DNA from: JAICUF01 sp038250675
Lineage (GTDB): Bacteria; Gemmatimonadota; Gemmatimonadetes; Gemmatimonadales; GWC2-71-9
Assembly: GCA_038250675.1 (NCBI GenBank)
Contig: JBBSCB010000018.1
Span: 1 to 64,000, forward strand
Direction: 5' to 3'
DNA length: 64,000 nt
Part shown: piece after piece, positions 61,323-64,000 of the stretch
Layout: every line of letters starts with the position of its first letter
Position numbering within the stretch: the stretch's first letter is position 1
The notes under the pieces: model-generated
The model's database searches: none
What the model saw: the letters and a program-made list of their open reading frames with translations, nothing else
What the model was told of the DNA's origin: nothing
Position numbers and translations under genes: made by a program

Positions 61323-62299
61323 GGTTCCAGCCCCCAGTCGCTGGCGCCGCGGTAGGCGCGGCGGCGGTCGATGCGCCAGTCCGGTCGGGTGCTGACGGCG
61401 GCCGCGCCGCTGAACCCGTCGGGATCGGCCAGCACGTCGCACATGCTGGCGGTCTTGGCGCTGGCGTTGTCGGCGTAGTGAAGCACCTCCGCCTCCAGTG
61501 TCATCGGCGGTACCGGCGCGCCGAACTCCAGCTTGCCGTGATGCGAGAGAATCAGGTGATGGAGCAGCATGCGCTCCTGGTCGGTACACGGGGCGGGCTC
61601 GGCGGCGGTGAGCCGGCGATCGAGCATGAGCGTGCCCAGCACGACATGGCCCAGCAGCGTCCCGATGTCAGTATACTCGAACGCGCCGTCCCAGCGGTAC
61701 GACTCCAGCTTGCCGATATCGTGCAGCAGTGCTCCCGCGAGCACGAGATCCCAGTTGGCGTGACAGACGCGGCTGATCTGCCGGGCGATGGTGGCGACCT
61801 CGCAGGTGTGCTTGACGAGCCCGCCCAGCTCCGCATGGTGGCCGGCGAGACTGGCGGGGCACTCCTCATAGCGCCGGCGGAATTCGTCGTCGTCGTAGAA
61901 CAGCGCGAGCGCCGCCCGCAGCCGGGGACGCCGCACTTCGGCCCGCCAGGTGTCGAGTGTCTTCCAGTAGCCGGAGACATCGCCCACCGAGGGGAGCAGG
62001 TCGCGGCGGTCGACACTGCCGCGGGGCAGCGGCCGAATCGAGGTGACCTTGAGCTGGCGCTTGCCGCGAAATTGATCGATCTCCGCGATCACCTGCACGA
62101 CGTCGCGCTTGGCGATGCCGGCGACGGTGAGCTGGTCGGCGCCCCAGAACGGCGCCGTGGCGAGCTGACCGGTCGCATTGCCGAGGGTGAGGACGGTGCA
62201 GTCCTTGTCGCCAAACGTCTTCTGCTCGACGTCCAGCACCAGGAGCGGATCCTGCAGCCGGTCGCCGACGATGGCGCGCTTGAGGTCGGGCAGGGGCAT
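61319..62299 (-). CDS. YhaM-like 3'-5' exoribonuclease (OB + HD domain)
   Basis: 326 residues: N-terminal OB-fold of about 90 residues (PLLVLDVEQKTFGDKDCTVLTLG, VIAEIDQFRGKRQLKVTSIRPL) then an HD domain with GHHAELGGLVKHTCEVATIA and ALLHDIGKLESY (His-Asp), LILSHHGKLEFGAPVPPMTLEAEVLHYADNASAK. This order is that of YhaM, a nuclease acting on RNA and single-stranded DNA in Firmicutes; activity here is inferred. Overlaps the amidase start by 4 bases. Confidence 0.85.
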   Translation of the reverse strand: MPLPDLKRAIVGDRLQDPLLVLDVEQKTFGDKDCTVLTLGNATGQLATAPFWGADQLTVAGIAKRDVVQVIAEIDQFRGKRQLKVTSIRPLPRGSVDRRDLLPSVGDVSGYWKTLDTWRAEVRRPRLRAALALFYDDDEFRRRYEECPASLAGHHAELGGLVKHTCEVATIARQISRVCHANWDLVLAGALLHDIGKLESYRWDGAFEYTDIGTLLGHVVLGTLMLDRRLTAAEPAPCTDQERMLLHHLILSHHGKLEFGAPVPPMTLEAEVLHYADNASAKTASMCDVLADPDGFSGAAAVSTRPDWRIDRRRAYRGASDWGLEP

Positions 62300-62392
62300 G
62301 GGTCGGTCGGTTTCGGTGGTGGGGAAGGGGCGACGCGCTCGCGCCGTCGAACCTTCAACTTAGCGCCGGCTCCCGACGGCGGACAGGCGGGT

Positions 62393-62398
62393 TAGATT
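62393..62398 (+). promoter_or_regulatory. -10-like element of leaderless REC-Fis transcript
   Basis: TAGATT ending six bases before the ATG at 62405; identical hexamer and spacing are found at 57940-57945 and 4688-4693. Confidence 0.55.
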
Positions 62399-62404
62399 TT
62401 CCCT

Positions 62405-62785
62405 ATGCACGTACTCCTGGTGGAGCCGGACGCCGAGCGCCGGCAACAGGTGGCCGGACTGCTTCGCGATGCGGGTCACCATGTGCTCACGGCGGACGAT
62501 GGGGTAATGGGCGTGCAGGCGCTGGGGCCGGCGCCGGACGCCGGCGTGCCCGCCTTTGACGTGCTGGTGCTCGATCTGTCGCTCCCCGGCCTCGATCTGG
62601 AGCGGCTCCGTGCCGCGCTCAGGCCGGACGAGCGGGTGCCGCCCGAATCGCTCGCCGCCGGGGAGCGACGCCAGATCGCACTGACGCTGACGTACACGCA
62701 CGGCAACAAGCGCGAGGCCGCCCGGCTCCTCGGGATCGCGCGTTCGACGCTGCTCAACAAGATCCGCCGCTACGGCCTCACCTGA
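62405..62785 (+). CDS. Short REC-Fis regulator with a truncated receiver domain
   Basis: 126 residues. MHVLLVEPDAERRQQVAGLLRDAGHHVLTADDG matches the first half of a REC domain and VLVLDLSLPGLDL contains the phospho-acceptor Asp, but the later conserved Thr and Lys region is missing. It continues directly into a Fis-type helix-turn-helix: ERRQIALTLTYTHGNKREAARLLGIARSTLLNKIRRYGL. So it is a REC-Fis fusion shortened by about half a domain. Leaderless start: TAGATT (62393-62398) six bases before the ATG. The last 8 bases overlap the convergent pseudopilin gene. Confidence 0.8.
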   Translation: MHVLLVEPDAERRQQVAGLLRDAGHHVLTADDGVMGVQALGPAPDAGVPAFDVLVLDLSLPGLDLERLRAALRPDERVPPESLAAGERRQIALTLTYTHGNKREAARLLGIARSTLLNKIRRYGLT

Positions 62786-63206
62786 TCCGGAGCCGGCCCA
62801 GCCGCGACACGATGACGTCTCGCACGGCGGAGCGGTAGGCCAGGTGCCACGTGCCATTGGATGCACCCATGGTGACGCCGAGCGGTGAGTAGACCAGCGG
62901 GTGCGCCGGTCCGGTCAGCGTGATGCCATCGGCCCGCGGTCCCGGCGCCCGCCAGATGGTGGTGGTGTCCACGCCGTTCACCGTTCGGATCCGGAGGCTG
63001 TCCGGGTCCAGCTCGAGCGTGGTGGGGTGGCCGGTCACGATGGCTGTGGTTGCGGCCCGGAAATGTGCGGCGCGGATCTGGCGGGCCGCACCTTCCACCG
63101 CCAGGGATTCGAGCAGCCGGTGGGTCCGGGGCAGCGCGATGGCCGCCACGATGCCGATAATCACCAGCACGAGCATGAGCTCGGGGAGAGAGATGCCGCG
63201 TCGCAT
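62778..63206 (-). CDS. GspH/FimT-like type II secretion pseudopilin
   Basis: 142 residues. Starts with the class III signal MRRGISLPELMLVLVIIGIVAAIALP: Gly, five-residue spacing to Glu and a long hydrophobic helix. The following LAVEGAARQIRAAHFRAATTAIVTGHP pattern is that of GspH/FimT. No other secretion gene is in the window, as often for this family in scattered loci. Confidence 0.88.
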   Translation of the reverse strand: MRRGISLPELMLVLVIIGIVAAIALPRTHRLLESLAVEGAARQIRAAHFRAATTAIVTGHPTTLELDPDSLRIRTVNGVDTTTIWRAPGPRADGITLTGPAHPLVYSPLGVTMGASNGTWHLAYRSAVRDVIVSRLGRLRIR

Positions 63207-63281
63207 GGTCCAGAGTGGCTCTGACTGGGGGTCGACCCGGCATCCTTTTCGCCTTCGCGGGGTTAATTCCGGGCATACCCC

Positions 63282-63310
63282 TTGCCACGTCCGGCACTCA
63301 CCAGCATAGT
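63282..63310 (+). promoter_or_regulatory. Sigma-70-type promoter before the TPR-like gene
   Basis: TTGCCA (63282-63287), 17-base spacer, CATAGT (63305-63310). Transcript would start near 63317, about 50 bases before the gene, with GGAG ahead of the start. Confidence 0.5.
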
Positions 63311-63366
63311 TGACGCATCCCCCCGCGTGGCTGGCCCATCACCGTTCCGCACTGGAGACTTTGGCC

Positions 63367-64000
63367 TTGCAATCGTCCCAAAGGCTCTTCGACGCCGGCA
63401 GGGGAGCTGGCGACCTGCTCGCCCACGACTCGTTTCTCGACCGCGCCCGCCTGGAGCGCGAGCGGGACAACGATACGGGCGCGCGCCGCGCACTGGGTGC
63501 CTACCTGGTCGCACGACTGATCGACTGCCTCCTGGAACTCGAGACCACCGATGAGGCCGCGCAAGGATTTGCGTGGCAGCTCGAAGGCTGCCGACGTTTC
63601 GTCTTCGATCTCGGCACCGACGACTCCGAAGTCTCACACCTTCGTGGCATCATCGAAGCAGTGAACACCGATCCCCAACACCGGACCTCGGTGGTGCGGG
63701 TCAGTCTGAGTGCCTACGCCTACCATCTGGAGCATGAGGGCCGCTGGCCCGATGCGCTCGACATCCTGGCGCTGGCCGCCCGGACCTGGGGGGAGCCGAT
63801 CCCTCCCCGCGAACTGGCCGGGCTCTCGCTGTTCAGCGGCCGGCTCAATCGTCTGATGGCGCGCTGGGATACGGCGATCAACGCCTACACCGTGGCGGCG
63901 GAAGCGGCCGCGGCGACCGGGGATCGATACTCGGTGCTCCGGGCCCGGCTGGGTCTTGGCGCCGTGATGCGCGGTCAGGGCAATCTGCCGCTGGCCCGGG
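63367..64000 (+). CDS. TPR-like protein (N-terminal part)
   Basis: Open to the right edge; about 211 residues visible. The frame reads SSQRLFDAGRGAGDLLAHD, FAWQLEGCRRFVFDLG, YAYHLEHEGRWPDALDILALA, LFSGRLNRLMARWDTAINAY and DRYSVLRARLGLGAVMRGQG: helical pairs with tetratricopeptide spacing. No ATG is available; TTG at 63367, nine bases after GGAG, is the likeliest start (TTG at 63361 is closer to it). Function cannot be inferred from this part. Confidence 0.75.
   Translation, partial: MQSSQRLFDAGRGAGDLLAHDSFLDRARLERERDNDTGARRALGAYLVARLIDCLLELETTDEAAQGFAWQLEGCRRFVFDLGTDDSEVSHLRGIIEAVNTDPQHRTSVVRVSLSAYAYHLEHEGRWPDALDILALAARTWGEPIPPRELAGLSLFSGRLNRLMARWDTAINAYTVAAEAAAATGDRYSVLRARLGLGAVMRGQGNLPLAR

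Overview
The window looks like chromosomal DNA of a very GC-rich, Gram-negative-type bacterium. Outer-membrane efflux, TolC, many lipoproteins and a DUF5916 beta-barrel point to a double-membrane cell. The gene mix (DUF1800/DUF1501 pair, DUF5916, many short secreted proteins with TPR, PD40 or HEAT repeats, M14 and HExxH peptidases) and the widespread leaderless-type starts suggest Gemmatimonadota or a close relative. That placement is inference from gene content; no rRNA or other marker is present. Gene density is high, adjacent genes often overlap by 1-4 bases (ATGA, GTGA), and both ends of the window cut through genes.

Layout: 0-3.8 kb, a minus-strand drug-efflux operon (MarR/GbsR-type regulator, TolC, membrane fusion protein, RND pump) behind a perfect palindromic operator. 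4-12.7 kb, housekeeping and small secreted genes (serine hydrolase, DUF411, MsrA, ABC-F Uup, endonuclease IV, TPR lipoprotein). 12.9-13.5 kb, a DUF559 endonuclease-like gene between inverted hairpin repeats. 13.5-17.6 kb, a three-gene sensory operon (lipoprotein, histidine kinase, sigma-54 activator) divergent from a sodium:solute symporter. 19.7-25.7 kb, lipoprotein, acetyltransferase, class A beta-lactamase-like protein, ChrB-like domain, pilin-like protein, DUF5916 and an MreB fragment. 25.7-32.8 kb, sulfurtransferase, flippase-like membrane protein, esterase, PdxH, DUF1800/DUF1501. 32.9-34.7 kb, a TPP riboswitch and thiC, then a decayed flavin oxidoreductase. 35-43.3 kb, GT39-like enzyme, CBS protein, PLD/cardiolipin synthase and a complete potABCD operon followed by a HEAT protein. 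43.3-53.1 kb, DUF1080 protein, two unknown helical proteins, HExxH peptidase, M14 carboxypeptidase, Bcp, PD40 lipoprotein, two tandem signal peptidases, zinc-ribbon protein, cupredoxin and a basic-tailed protein. 53.1-59.1 kb, chemoreceptor plus Leu/Ile/Val-type binding protein, cold-shock protein, Ogt and two unknown genes. 59.1-59.7 kb, a gene-free stretch with a cluster of DnaA-box-like sites and strong hairpins. 59.7-64 kb, amidase, YhaM-like HD protein, a shortened REC-Fis protein, a GspH-like pseudopilin and the start of a TPR-like protein.

Two signals cut across the window. At least ten start codons lack a Shine-Dalgarno sequence and instead carry TAnnnT (often TAGATT, TATCTT or TAGCTT) 5-7 bases upstream, the arrangement expected for leaderless mRNAs; at 28.54 kb two such promoters interlock between divergent genes. 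Several gene remnants (oxidoreductase, MreB, DUF983-like stub) show local decay.
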